DNA from: Aquibacillus koreensis
GTDB lineage: Bacteria > Bacillota > Bacilli > Bacillales > Amphibacillaceae
Direction: 5' to 3'
DNA length: 64,000 nucleotides
Assembly: GCF_025154055.1 (NCBI RefSeq)
Contig: NZ_JAOALK010000031.1
Location: 62,001 to 126,000 of the forward strand
A model generated the notes under the pieces. That model saw only the letters and a program-made list of their open reading frames with translations, had not been told where the DNA came from and searched no databases. Position 1 is the stretch's first letter, and every line of letters begins with the position of its first letter. Shown here in pieces: positions 17,339-25,869 of this stretch. The translations under genes were made by a program, and so were the position numbers.

Positions 17339-17416
17339 AAATAATTTGTATGGAAATAGCAAATTAATTGATACAATGGAAATACATAGTTTACGTAAGG
17401 TTGGAGGAGAATGACA

Positions 17417-18619
17417 ATGAAAGAAGTAGGATCACCACTAAGGGAAAGTCAAAGGTTACAATGGATTGATGCAGCAAGAGGATTTGCTATCCTAGGAATC
17501 TTTATGGTTAATGTGCCAGCGTATAATGCACCGTTTTTCATATATGGAGGAGGAGAGCAGTATTGGAATTCTTCCATGGATCGTGTTGTACAAGCTGGTA
17601 TTGATATCTTTTTCCAAGCAAGTTTTTATACCTTATTTTCTTTTCTATTTGGGTTTGGGATGCAAATCATTGTAGAAAAATTGAGCGAGAGACAATTGCA
17701 TGTCAATACGTTTGTATTACGTCGTTTAGGTATATTGATTATTTTTGGATTGATTCATGCGTTTCTCATTTGGCACGGCGATATTTTACTCAGTTACGGC
17801 ATTATAGGTCTATTATTAGTGTTTTTCTTTAAAAGAAAGAACCTAACATTAGTTATCTGGGCACTATGTTTACTACTTATACCGACGATGCTATTTACAG
17901 GTTTATTATTTTTGTCTAGTTTATTTGGGCCGATTGATTTAGTTGATGAAGTGTTAATTAATCAGTCTTTTGAGAATTATGGGAATGGTACGTTGATGGA
18001 CATTTGGCAACAAAACTTACAGGATTGGTTATATGCGAATGATGTGTTTACCTATTTTCTGTTAGCTTGTAATTTACTTCCTTTATTTTTATTGGGTATG
18101 TTTACAGCAAGAAAAAAATGGTTGCATGACGTTAACCAACATAAAAGCATCTTAAAGAGAGTGTGGATTTTTTCCTTCCTTATTTTTATGTTGCTAAAGG
18201 CAGGACCTCACTTCTTTGGTAATCCCTATTGGTTTACAATGGTTCAAGACTATATAGGAGGATCAACTTCAGCCATATTTTATCTGACGACAATCACGTT
18301 AGCTTTTCAAAAAGAAAGTTTTAAAAAGATACTTTATCCATTAACTTATGTTGGAAAAATGTCGCTTTCTAATTATATTTTTCAATCAATCGTATGTTTT
18401 ATTGTATTCTATTCTGTAGGGTTTGGCTTATATGGAAAAGTGAGCCCATTGGAAAGTGTGTTATTTGTACTTGTTGTATTTACGATTCAAGTCTTTTTAA
18501 GTAAATGGTGGTTAACATACTATCAATTTGGTCCGCTAGAGTGGGTGTGGAGACGTCTTATGTATCTTTCCAAATTAGATAACAAAAGACAAATGGATCG
18601 GGAACAGAAGAGAGCTTAA
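17417..18619 (+). CDS. DUF418 (YeiB-family) polytopic membrane protein
   Basis: A 400-residue protein with about 9-10 membrane helices. The N-terminal RLQWIDAARGFAILGIFMVN is the hallmark of the YeiB/DUF418 family (related to membrane acyltransferases/heparan-alpha-glucosaminide N-acetyltransferases). The C-terminal half holds YVGKMSLSNYIFQSI and FGPLEWVWR, both diagnostic of the DUF418 domain. ATG codons occur at 17411 and 17417; GGAGGAG is correctly spaced (7 bases) only from the second. Substrate unknown. Confidence 0.87.
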   Translation: MKEVGSPLRESQRLQWIDAARGFAILGIFMVNVPAYNAPFFIYGGGEQYWNSSMDRVVQAGIDIFFQASFYTLFSFLFGFGMQIIVEKLSERQLHVNTFVLRRLGILIIFGLIHAFLIWHGDILLSYGIIGLLLVFFFKRKNLTLVIWALCLLLIPTMLFTGLLFLSSLFGPIDLVDEVLINQSFENYGNGTLMDIWQQNLQDWLYANDVFTYFLLACNLLPLFLLGMFTARKKWLHDVNQHKSILKRVWIFSFLIFMLLKAGPHFFGNPYWFTMVQDYIGGSTSAIFYLTTITLAFQKESFKKILYPLTYVGKMSLSNYIFQSIVCFIVFYSVGFGLYGKVSPLESVLFVLVVFTIQVFLSKWWLTYYQFGPLEWVWRRLMYLSKLDNKRQMDREQKRA

Positions 18620-18700
18620 CAAAAGAGGCATGAAATATATGAAATTTCAAAAGAAAAATGGTATGATATGCTTGACCTTGGAATAGAAGGAGGAAAAATA

Positions 18701-19066
18701 ATGGCACATTTACATATTACAGCATGGGTGCTAGCATTAATTTTGTTTTTTGTAGCAAGAGCGTTTTATAAAAAAGAAAGCAAAGCAGGAAAGATCCTGC
18801 ACATGATTCTTCGTTTGGATTATTTGTTAATCTTGTACTCAGGTGGTAGCTTATCTACTGATTATTTTGCAGAAAGCTATATGTTAGGTGAATTAATTGT
18901 CAAGATGCTTGCGGGTATATGGGTGATCGCTTCATTAGAAATGATCTTAGTGAAAACAGCAAAAAACAAGCCAACCAAAAGCTTTTGGATTCAACTAGCA
19001 ATCTCGCTCGTCATTGTATTGGTGTTAGGCTTTGGTCGTCTACCAATGGGTATTTTACCAAATTAA
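18701..19066 (+). CDS. yisL: YisL (UPF0344) small membrane protein
   Basis: A 121-residue protein with four predicted membrane helices: MAHLHITAWVLALILFFVARAFY, MILRLDYLLILYSGG, a third near residues 68-87 and LAISLVIVLVLGFGRLPMG. Sequence and length fit the UPF0344 family, typified by B. subtilis YisL, which also lies near gerP and asnO. The ATG at 18701 is preceded by AAGGAGG; an in-frame ATG 33 bases upstream has no such site. Function unknown. Confidence 0.88.
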   Translation: MAHLHITAWVLALILFFVARAFYKKESKAGKILHMILRLDYLLILYSGGSLSTDYFAESYMLGELIVKMLAGIWVIASLEMILVKTAKNKPTKSFWIQLAISLVIVLVLGFGRLPMGILPN

Positions 19067-19077
19067 TAAATGCGTAT

Positions 19078-19113
19078 AAATCTCTTAACAAAATGTTGTT
19101 AAGAGATTTTTAT
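19078..19113 (+). terminator. Terminator of yisL
   Basis: AAATCTCTTAACA pairs with TGTTAAGAGATTT (one-base bulge) around a short loop and runs into TTTTATATT. Confidence 0.85.
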
Positions 19114-19149
19114 ATTATTTATGATCCCGTTTAAAAATGATAACGACGG

Positions 19150-19580
19150 AATGTATATATAGTGCGACGTAACAAGGAGAAATTAGTGAATTCCATGCAA
19201 GCGGCTATACAGTACGTTATTTTATCAAATTGCTAGCCAAATTAATGGAATTTGTGCAAATAAGGGCTCTGGTGACCGCTCAAATCATATATCCTTAAAT
19301 TCGAGGCAAATAACGGATCTCATAGCCGCTAAAGTTATCCTAGATTTTTGAGCGGCTATGAGATCCGTTATTTAACCTTTTTAGACCGTTTCTTAATCTG
19401 AGCGGTTATACAGTACGTTATTTTATCAAATTGCTAGCCAAATTAATGGAATTTGTGCAAATAAGGGCTCTGGTAACCGCTAAAGTCATATATCCTTAAA
19501 TTCAAGGCAAATAACGGATCTCTTAGCCGCCAAAATCACAAGCGACTGTGATAGTTACGCCGCATTATATATATCCACTC
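19150..19580. repeat. Repeat element 2: 130-bp direct repeat with internal 23-bp hairpin, flanked by terminal inverted repeats
   Basis: Two direct copies, 19201-19330 and 19402-19531 (offset 201), differ at about 7 of 130 positions. Between them AAATAACGGATCTCATAG (arm 19308-19330) finds its perfect 23-base complement at 19351-19373. The outer ends match in inverted orientation: ATATATAGTGCGACGTAAC (about 19157-19175) against the complement of GTTACGCCGCATTATATAT (about 19553-19571). No coding frame is supported. Apart from this element, the 590-base gap between yisL and the asparagine synthetase holds nothing I recognise. Confidence 0.75.
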
Positions 19581-19708
19581 CGAACTAGTAATGGAACAAC
19601 TTCCTCAATGATTTACATCAAAAATCATCACATCTTTCACATTCTAGGCACATATAACATATGAATATAAAGTGGTGTACTAAGGAAGAAAGGATGTTGG
19701 ATGAACTT

Positions 19709-21562
19709 ATGTGTGGTATTACAGGATGGATTGATTTTAAGCGAGATTTATCCAAGGAAGTAGATAATGTAAGAAAGATGGCAAATGCAATTCAACATCG
19801 AGGTCCTGATGAGCACAATGAATGGATTTCCAATCACGTTGCTTTTGGTCATCAACGACTGATTGTGGTTGACCCTGAAGGCGGAAAGCAGCCCATGGAG
19901 TGTCTAACAAATAATAATAACTATGTGCTTGTGTATAACGGTGAACTTTATAATACAGAAGATATTAGACATTCACTACTTAATAAAGGATGGACATTTA
20001 ACTCCCACTCGGATACGGAAGTATTATTAAAAAGTTATATCGAATGGGGTGAGGACTGTGTTGACCATTTAAATGGTATTTTTGCTTTTAGTATCTGGGA
20101 TCCTAAAAATGAACAACTATTTTTGGCTAGAGATCGTTTAGGTGTGAAGCCATTATTCTACACTGAACAGGATGGCGGTTTGTTGTTTGCATCTGAATTG
20201 AAGGCATTGATTGCACATGAAGATATTGAGCCCATTCTAGATCAAGATGGTTTGTGTGAGGTATTAGCTTTAGGACCATCAAGGACTCCTGGGCATGGTG
20301 TATTTAAAGGCATCCATGAATTGCGAGCGGCACATGTTGGTATCTTTGATAAGACTGGATTTCGTACAAGAAGATACTGGAATGTGATGAGCACGGCACA
20401 TACTGATGATGTAGAAGAAACGGCTGACACAATTCGCTATTTGTTAACGGATGCGGTCGAACGTCAATTAGTTTCGGATGTTCCTTTAGGGACATTTTTA
20501 TCGGGTGGAGTTGATTCTAGTGCGATTACAGCTATTGCAGCTAATTATATGAAAAAAAATAATAATGCACAGAATCAATTAAAGACGTTTTCCATCGACT
20601 ATGAAGATAATGACAAATACTTTAAGAAAAGTGACTTTCAACCGAATAGTGATCAAGACTTTATTGGAACTGTTGTAGATGCTCATGACACCGACCATTA
20701 TAATTTTGTAATAAATAATAAAGAACTAGCAGACTTGTTAAAGGAAGCAGTCGAATTACGTGATTTGCCAGGCATGGCAGATGTTGATTCTTCTTTACTT
20801 TGGTTCTGTAGAAAAACGAAAGAAGAGGTAACGGTAGCCTTATCTGGTGAATGTGCAGATGAGATTTTTGGTGGTTATCCATGGTTTTACCGTGAAGACG
20901 ATTTAAAAAGAGAAGGTTTCCCATGGATTCGTTCCTCTGAGGTGCGAAAGTCACTTCTTACGAAAGAGTGGCAGGGTAAGCTTGATTTACGTGGCTATAT
21001 GCTCGATAAATACCAAGCAACCATAGATGAAACACCAGAATTTGAAGGAGATAACGAGCTAGAGAGACAGCGAAGACAAATGTTTTACCTCAACATGCAT
21101 TGGTTCATGCCGACATTGTTAGACCGTAAAGATCGCATGAGTATGGGAGCAAGCTTTGAAGCGCGTGTTCCATTTAGTGACCATCGTCTTGTTGAATATG
21201 TATGGAATATTCCTTGGGAGATGAAAACCTACAAAGGACGAGAAAAGGGGATCTTGCGGAAAGCGTTAGAGGGTTTATTACCAGATGAAATTTTATATAG
21301 AAAGAAAAGCCCATACCCAAAAACGCATAATCCAGCGTACAAGAATGCTGTCGTTGCTTGGATGAAAGAAATTTTAGATGATAAGCATGCAAGACTTTTC
21401 GAAATTTTTGATAAAGAAGCGGTTCGCAAACTAGTCGAAAGTGAAGGGGAAGAAATAGATGCACCGTGGTTTGGTCAGCTGATGACAGGACCACAGTTGT
21501 TGGCACACCTTGGACAAATGGACCATTGGCTCAGAAAATATGATATTAAAATTGAACACTAG
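19709..21562 (+). CDS. asnO: Asparagine synthetase (glutamine-hydrolysing), AsnO/AsnB type
   Basis: Converts aspartate, glutamine and ATP to asparagine, glutamate, AMP and pyrophosphate. The chosen start gives MCGITGWIDF, which puts the nucleophile Cys next to the initiator Met as class-II glutamine amidotransferases need. The amidotransferase domain (about 1-210) has QHRGPDEHNEW, FGHQRLIVVD and YNGELYN. The synthetase domain has the PP-loop LSGGVDSS, then ALSGECADEIFGGYPWF and DRKDRMSMGASFEARVPF. The 617 residues match AsnO (about 614). In B. subtilis asnO is the sporulation-linked copy and also sits near yisL. A better-spaced ribosome-binding site precedes an in-frame ATG at 19694, which would add five residues before the Met-Cys. 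Confidence 0.93.
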   Translation: MCGITGWIDFKRDLSKEVDNVRKMANAIQHRGPDEHNEWISNHVAFGHQRLIVVDPEGGKQPMECLTNNNNYVLVYNGELYNTEDIRHSLLNKGWTFNSHSDTEVLLKSYIEWGEDCVDHLNGIFAFSIWDPKNEQLFLARDRLGVKPLFYTEQDGGLLFASELKALIAHEDIEPILDQDGLCEVLALGPSRTPGHGVFKGIHELRAAHVGIFDKTGFRTRRYWNVMSTAHTDDVEETADTIRYLLTDAVERQLVSDVPLGTFLSGGVDSSAITAIAANYMKKNNNAQNQLKTFSIDYEDNDKYFKKSDFQPNSDQDFIGTVVDAHDTDHYNFVINNKELADLLKEAVELRDLPGMADVDSSLLWFCRKTKEEVTVALSGECADEIFGGYPWFYREDDLKREGFPWIRSSEVRKSLLTKEWQGKLDLRGYMLDKYQATIDETPEFEGDNELERQRRQMFYLNMHWFMPTLLDRKDRMSMGASFEARVPFSDHRLVEYVWNIPWEMKTYKGREKGILRKALEGLLPDEILYRKKSPYPKTHNPAYKNAVVAWMKEILDDKHARLFEIFDKEAVRKLVESEGEEIDAPWFGQLMTGPQLLAHLGQMDHWLRKYDIKIEH

Positions 21563-21569
21563 ATAAGTG

Positions 21570-21604
21570 CGTGTGATTTCCAATTGGAAATCACACGTTT
21601 TTTG
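21570..21604 (+). terminator. Terminator of asparagine synthetase gene
   Basis: CGTGTGATTTCC pairs perfectly with GGAAATCACACG around AATT and is followed by TTTTTTG. Confidence 0.93.
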
Positions 21605-21622
21605 ATTAGAATCCTTAAATAT

Positions 21623-21650
21623 TTGACAATAAAGATAAGACTAGGATAAT
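21623..21650 (+). promoter_or_regulatory. Sigma-A-type promoter of the amylase-like gene
   Basis: A perfect -35 TTGACA (21623-21628) is followed after 16 bases by GATAAT (21645-21650). It lies 43 bases before the start codon and just after the asparagine synthetase terminator. Confidence 0.65.
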
Positions 21651-21692
21651 AATAGAAGTCGAGAAGAAAGCAAACAATGTGGAGGATTAGAC

Positions 21693-23141
21693 ATGAAAAA
21701 ATATACAAGCCTATCGATAATACTTTTGGTCGCATGGATTGCAGTGATGTTACCTAAAGTAGAAGTGCAAGCAGAATCAATGGAAGAAGAGTCCGTTTAT
21801 TATATAATGGTCGATCGTTTTGTAAATGGGGACGTTAGTAATGACCGTAATGTTGATGTGGAAAACAACGAAGCGTTTAACGGTGGTGATATTCAAGGAA
21901 TAATCAAAAAACTAGATTACATAAAACAGCTAGGATTTACAACTATTAACATCAGTCCTATCATGAGTAATGATGCTTACCATGGTTTCTATATTAATGA
22001 TTATCGCTCGATTGACCATCGCTTCGGTACGGTAGACGACTTAAAGGAGTTAGTAGCAGAAGCACATAAAAGAGATATAAAGGTAATTATCGATATGGTA
22101 CTAACGCATGTAAGTAAAACACACCCCTGGTTAGGTTCACAGCCAAATTGGATCGGGGATAGCATTAGTAATAGTTGGGGGGATGATCTCGCTTCATTAA
22201 ATACTGATAATCCAGATCTACAAAGTTATCTAATAGAAACAACATTGTACTGGATGGAAGAGACCGATATAGATGGTTACCGCATTTACGTAGATGATAC
22301 AACACCAATAACATTTATTGAAAGCTTGCAGGAAGAAGTGCATTTAGTTCATCCAAATGCCATTTTATTTGTAGATTCTTTTCACCCAGTGGAAAGCAAT
22401 CCTACACCTATAATTAATGACAGAGCATATAAAATATCAACAACTGTATTTAGTAAGTCAGGGAATGATTTACAACCTTTAGTAGACCTTTGGGACAGTC
22501 AATCGAATAAGGACGGTGTCTATCTAGATAATCAAGAGACAACTCGATTCACTCGGGAGGCTGTAAAGGAAGGAGAAAACCCAACTACTCGTTGGAAGTT
22601 GGCTTTAACATATCTCTATACTACTCCTGGCATTCCAGTTATTTACCAAGGAACAGAATCTACAATGGACAATGGGATGGATTTACCAGACCATCGTACC
22701 GCACAATTAAATAGCGGTGATGAAGATCTAAGAAATTATATGGAACAACTTGCTGCAATACGTGAGGAATTTCCTGCTATCTCTCATGGGGATATTGAAC
22801 TCGTAGAACATAATAATGCCATGACATTGTATAAACGAATGTATAAGGACGAGACAGTATATGTAGCAATTAACAATGATACAACAACAAGAGTTATAGG
22901 AATAACAGACATACCAGAAGGAATGCAATTGAATGGATTGTTACAAGATAATATTGTCAGAGAGCAAAAAGATGGCGAATATAAAATTGCATTACAACGA
23001 GAAACCGCAGATATCTTTGTCATACAAGAAGATCAAGGAATGAATTGGTTGTTTATCTCGTTTGTTGTTCTTGTACTAGGTGGATTTGTTGTTACGGTTA
23101 TCTTATTAAGTAGAAAGAATAAACAGAACGATGAAGAATGA
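21693..23141 (+). CDS. Membrane-anchored GH13 alpha-amylase-like protein with replaced catalytic residues
   Basis: Exported 482-residue protein. Residues 1-27 are a signal peptide (cut after VQA) and residues about 450-473 are a C-terminal membrane helix with a charged tail, so the domain faces outward and stays anchored. The GH13 fold is clear: YYIMVDRFVNGD, GGDIQGIIKKLDYI, YHGFYINDYRSIDHRFGT, IIDMVLTHV, and TTPGIPVIYQGTE. However, all three catalytic positions differ. The nucleophile in G-x-R-x-D reads GYRIY (Tyr199), the acid/base region reads LFVDSF (Asp228 for Glu), and the third acid in NHD reads NQE (Glu282). It is therefore probably inactive as a normal amylase or has another role (binding, scaffold). 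Alone, between terminators. Confidence 0.88.
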   Translation: MKKYTSLSIILLVAWIAVMLPKVEVQAESMEEESVYYIMVDRFVNGDVSNDRNVDVENNEAFNGGDIQGIIKKLDYIKQLGFTTINISPIMSNDAYHGFYINDYRSIDHRFGTVDDLKELVAEAHKRDIKVIIDMVLTHVSKTHPWLGSQPNWIGDSISNSWGDDLASLNTDNPDLQSYLIETTLYWMEETDIDGYRIYVDDTTPITFIESLQEEVHLVHPNAILFVDSFHPVESNPTPIINDRAYKISTTVFSKSGNDLQPLVDLWDSQSNKDGVYLDNQETTRFTREAVKEGENPTTRWKLALTYLYTTPGIPVIYQGTESTMDNGMDLPDHRTAQLNSGDEDLRNYMEQLAAIREEFPAISHGDIELVEHNNAMTLYKRMYKDETVYVAINNDTTTRVIGITDIPEGMQLNGLLQDNIVREQKDGEYKIALQRETADIFVIQEDQGMNWLFISFVVLVLGGFVVTVILLSRKNKQNDEE

Positions 23142-23146
23142 AAAAG

Positions 23147-23184
23147 AAAAGCCTCACCGCAAAATGACGCGTTGAGGCTTTTCC
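23147..23184. terminator. Bidirectional terminator
   Basis: AAAAGCCTCA (23147-23156) pairs with TGAGGCTTTT (23173-23182) between the convergent amylase-like and MATE genes. Confidence 0.85.
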
Positions 23185-23191
23185 GATATGC

Positions 23192-24556
23192 TTAAGCAGA
23201 AGCTTCTTCTTGTTCTTTTTTGACATATGCTTTTCGAACCCATACCTTCGACCTCCATCTCCGAAGCATGAGGATTCCTCTTAACCATTCATCTGCGATA
23301 AATGCAATCCAAACCCCAACCAGTCCTAGACCAAGGTAGATCCCAAAGAACCAGGCAAAAGTGACACTAACTCCCCACATGGAAATAACACCAATAAAGA
23401 CAGGGAATTTCACATCACCTGTCGCACGTAATGCATTAATGACAACAAGGTTGAATGCTCTTCCTGGTTCTAATATAACTGTCAGAAGTAAAAGTAATGC
23501 ACCCTTTTGTAAGATGGTCGTATCATCAGTAAATATTCCTAACAAGAAATCACTAGAGAAATAAACAATGATTCCACAAATAAGGCTTATGACAATAGCT
23601 ATTTGCAAGCTCTTAATACATCTTTTATAAGCTTTCTCGATGTCACCTGCTCCAATCATGTGACCAATTAATATTTGTGATCCTTGCCCAATGGCGATGG
23701 AAAATAGGAGGATAAACATCATGATATTTTGAACATAGACCTTCGTTGTAATAGCGATCGTACCAAGTTGTGCGATAAAATACGTGATGACCATTTGACT
23801 AGCATTAAAGGAGATTTGTTCTCCTGCGGATGGCACGCCGATCCCAAGTAAATCCTTTACATGCTCTTTCTTATATTTAAAGAAGGAAGCAAATGGTAAT
23901 TGTTTGTTGCTTCTTTTAACTAGAAGAATTAATATAACTATAAATCCTAAGAATCTACTAATCATTGTAGAGTAAGCGACACCTTCTACTCCTAAAACAG
24001 GGAATCCAAATGGACCGAAAATAACAAAATAGTTTCCTATTACATTCACAATATTCATACCAATAGTCACATACATCGTGTCTTTGGTAAAACCATAACT
24101 TCGTAGAATTGCAGAGACAGTCATGATGAGTGCTTGAACGAAAATAAATCCACCAACAATTTGCATATAAACGTCTGCTTCAGCTAGTAGTTCTGTAGGT
24201 AGGTCCATGATTCGTAAAATATGCTTACTATATATAAATAATCCTAAACTTAGTAACAAAGAGAACCATAGGTTTAAACTAATCGAAGTGACAGCGATCT
24301 TACCAGCAGTAACCGTTTGATTAGCTCCTAGATTCTGTGCCACTAAAATGGAAGCTCCTGCCGCAACAAATCCAAACATTACAATGACAACTGATATAAT
24401 CTGATTTGTGACACCTACTGCTGCTACCGCATTATCGGAATATTGACTTAGCATAAGTGTATCAGCATTCCCCATTAGCATGTGAAGTAAAATTTCAATA
24501 AAAATAGGCCATGTTAATGCGAACAAACTTAAATTCTGTTTTTTTGTTTCGCTCAT
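23192..24556 (-). CDS. MATE-family multidrug/Na+ efflux protein
   Basis: A 454-residue membrane protein with 12 hydrophobic segments. LTWPIFIEILLHMLMGNADTLMLSQYSD is a typical MATE first helix (P and 'D-L-SQ' elements), and AVGVTNQI and GQGSQILIGHMIGAG are conserved in the NorM/DinF superfamily. Likely exports cationic compounds in exchange for Na+ or H+; substrate unknown. GAGGAGCG lies about 10 bases before the ATG. Transcribed alone. Confidence 0.9.
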   Translation of the reverse strand: MSETKKQNLSLFALTWPIFIEILLHMLMGNADTLMLSQYSDNAVAAVGVTNQIISVVIVMFGFVAAGASILVAQNLGANQTVTAGKIAVTSISLNLWFSLLLSLGLFIYSKHILRIMDLPTELLAEADVYMQIVGGFIFVQALIMTVSAILRSYGFTKDTMYVTIGMNIVNVIGNYFVIFGPFGFPVLGVEGVAYSTMISRFLGFIVILILLVKRSNKQLPFASFFKYKKEHVKDLLGIGVPSAGEQISFNASQMVITYFIAQLGTIAITTKVYVQNIMMFILLFSIAIGQGSQILIGHMIGAGDIEKAYKRCIKSLQIAIVISLICGIIVYFSSDFLLGIFTDDTTILQKGALLLLLTVILEPGRAFNLVVINALRATGDVKFPVFIGVISMWGVSVTFAWFFGIYLGLGLVGVWIAFIADEWLRGILMLRRWRSKVWVRKAYVKKEQEEASA

Positions 24557-24783
24557 TGATGATTACGCTCCTCTGGGTGCACAATGTTTGAAGAAAGGAG
24601 ACAACCTGATACAATAAAAAGGCGAGGTACAGGTAGAAAAAATCTATCATTAATTGTGCTACCATATCATTTCCATAAATAGTTTAATACTTTAATACTT
24701 TACTCCTATACCCATTAAAACGCAACTGGTTTATCGATGCGTTAAAGTATTGACTAAATTGGTAATGATTGTAGAAATTAGGA

Positions 24784-24816
24784 AAGAGAAGTAATTTAGA
24801 ATTAAATCACTTCTCC
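24784..24816 (-). terminator. Terminator downstream of the SDR gene
   Basis: AGAAGTAATTTA pairs with TAAATCACTTCT (one mismatch) 23 bases after the SDR stop codon. The 280-base gap from here to the MATE gene is AT-rich and shows no other feature. Confidence 0.6.
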
Positions 24817-24838
24817 TCACGTTGTTTAATATTTAAAA

Positions 24839-25705
24839 TCATCCATTCACAATACTCCCACCGTTTACATGCATCATTTGACCAGTAACATAACTAGAAT
24901 CGTTACTTGCTAAATATACATAAGCTGGAGCTAACTCATATGTTTCCCCCGGTCTGCCCATTGGTGTCGTAGATCCGAATTCAGAAACCTGTTGTTCATC
25001 GAAGCTTGCGGGAATCAGAGGTGTCCAAATTGGTCCAGGTGCAACGCCATTTACGCGTATTCCTTTCTTTGCTAATGATGAAGAAAGAGATCTTGTGAAT
25101 GTAGTAATAGCCCCTTTCGTACTTGAATAATCAATAAGCATATCATTCCCTTTATAAGCTGTAATGGAAGACGTATTGATAATGCTACTGCCTTTCTTCA
25201 TATGTGGAAGGACTGCTTTGGTCATATAAAAGAATGAAAATATGTTTACTTTAAATGTTTTTTCGAGCTGTTCGTCTGTTATGTCCAAAAAGTCTTTTTG
25301 AGGATATTGTACGGCAGCATTATTGACTAGTATATCGATGTGATTAAATTCCCCAACAATGGACTGTACAGAAGAATAACAAAAATCAGCATCGCTAACA
25401 TCGCCGCTAATAAGTTTGCATGTTCGTCCTTCCTTTTCTACTAACTTCTTCGTTTCCTCTGCATCTTGATGCTCATCAAAATAAATGATAATTACATCTG
25501 CGCCTTCTTTAGCAAAATAAATACTAACTGCTCTACCAATTCCACTATCTCCACCAGTGATAATAGCTACCTTGTCCAATAATTTATTGCTACCTTGATA
25601 GTTGGGATCCTCAAATTTGGGAAGTGGATTCATTTCATATTCAAAACCAGGCTGTCTGTTTTGATGTTGTTTTGGTAAAACTTGTTTTTTGTTATTAGAA
25701 GTCAT
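24839..25705 (-). CDS. Short-chain dehydrogenase/reductase (YhdF/YhxD-like)
   Basis: NAD(P)-dependent oxidoreductase of 288 residues. The Rossmann motif is ITGGDSGIGRA (TGxxxGIG), followed by NNAAVQYP, and the catalytic set has Ser in INTSSITAYKG and Tyr-x3-Lys in DYSSTKGA. The N-terminal 40 residues (KQHQNRQPGFEYEMNPLPKF) are typical of the 'glucose 1-dehydrogenase-like' YhdF group found in stress-resistant bacilli. The ATG at 25705 is 6 bases after AAGGAGG; the ORF's earlier ATG lacks a site. Substrate unknown; general-stress role is inferred. Confidence 0.88.
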   Translation of the reverse strand: MTSNNKKQVLPKQHQNRQPGFEYEMNPLPKFEDPNYQGSNKLLDKVAIITGGDSGIGRAVSIYFAKEGADVIIIYFDEHQDAEETKKLVEKEGRTCKLISGDVSDADFCYSSVQSIVGEFNHIDILVNNAAVQYPQKDFLDITDEQLEKTFKVNIFSFFYMTKAVLPHMKKGSSIINTSSITAYKGNDMLIDYSSTKGAITTFTRSLSSSLAKKGIRVNGVAPGPIWTPLIPASFDEQQVSEFGSTTPMGRPGETYELAPAYVYLASNDSSYVTGQMMHVNGGSIVNG

Positions 25706-25823
25706 CAAAATCCTCCTTGCATTTTTCACATACTATATAATTAGTCATTCCCAGAACAAGGAGAATAAAACAGAAAAGAATGGAGAAGGTGGAATTAAAA
25801 GAGGGAAGGTTTTTGTTACATGA

Positions 25824-25859
25824 AAAAAGAGAAACAATGTAATGATTGTTCCTCTTTTA
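25824..25859 (-). terminator. Terminator of degV-like gene
   Basis: On the minus strand GAGGAACAAT pairs with ATTGTTTCTC and is followed by a T-rich tract. Confidence 0.75.
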
Positions 25860-25869
25860 CAAATCTATT

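Noticed and set aside
18919-19134. 71-codon frame overlapping yisL
   Set aside because: It runs through the yisL coding region and its terminator in another frame, with no ribosome-binding site.
20661-21506. Minus-strand frames inside the asparagine synthetase gene
   Set aside because: They overlap a clearly conserved gene on the other strand and have no start signals.
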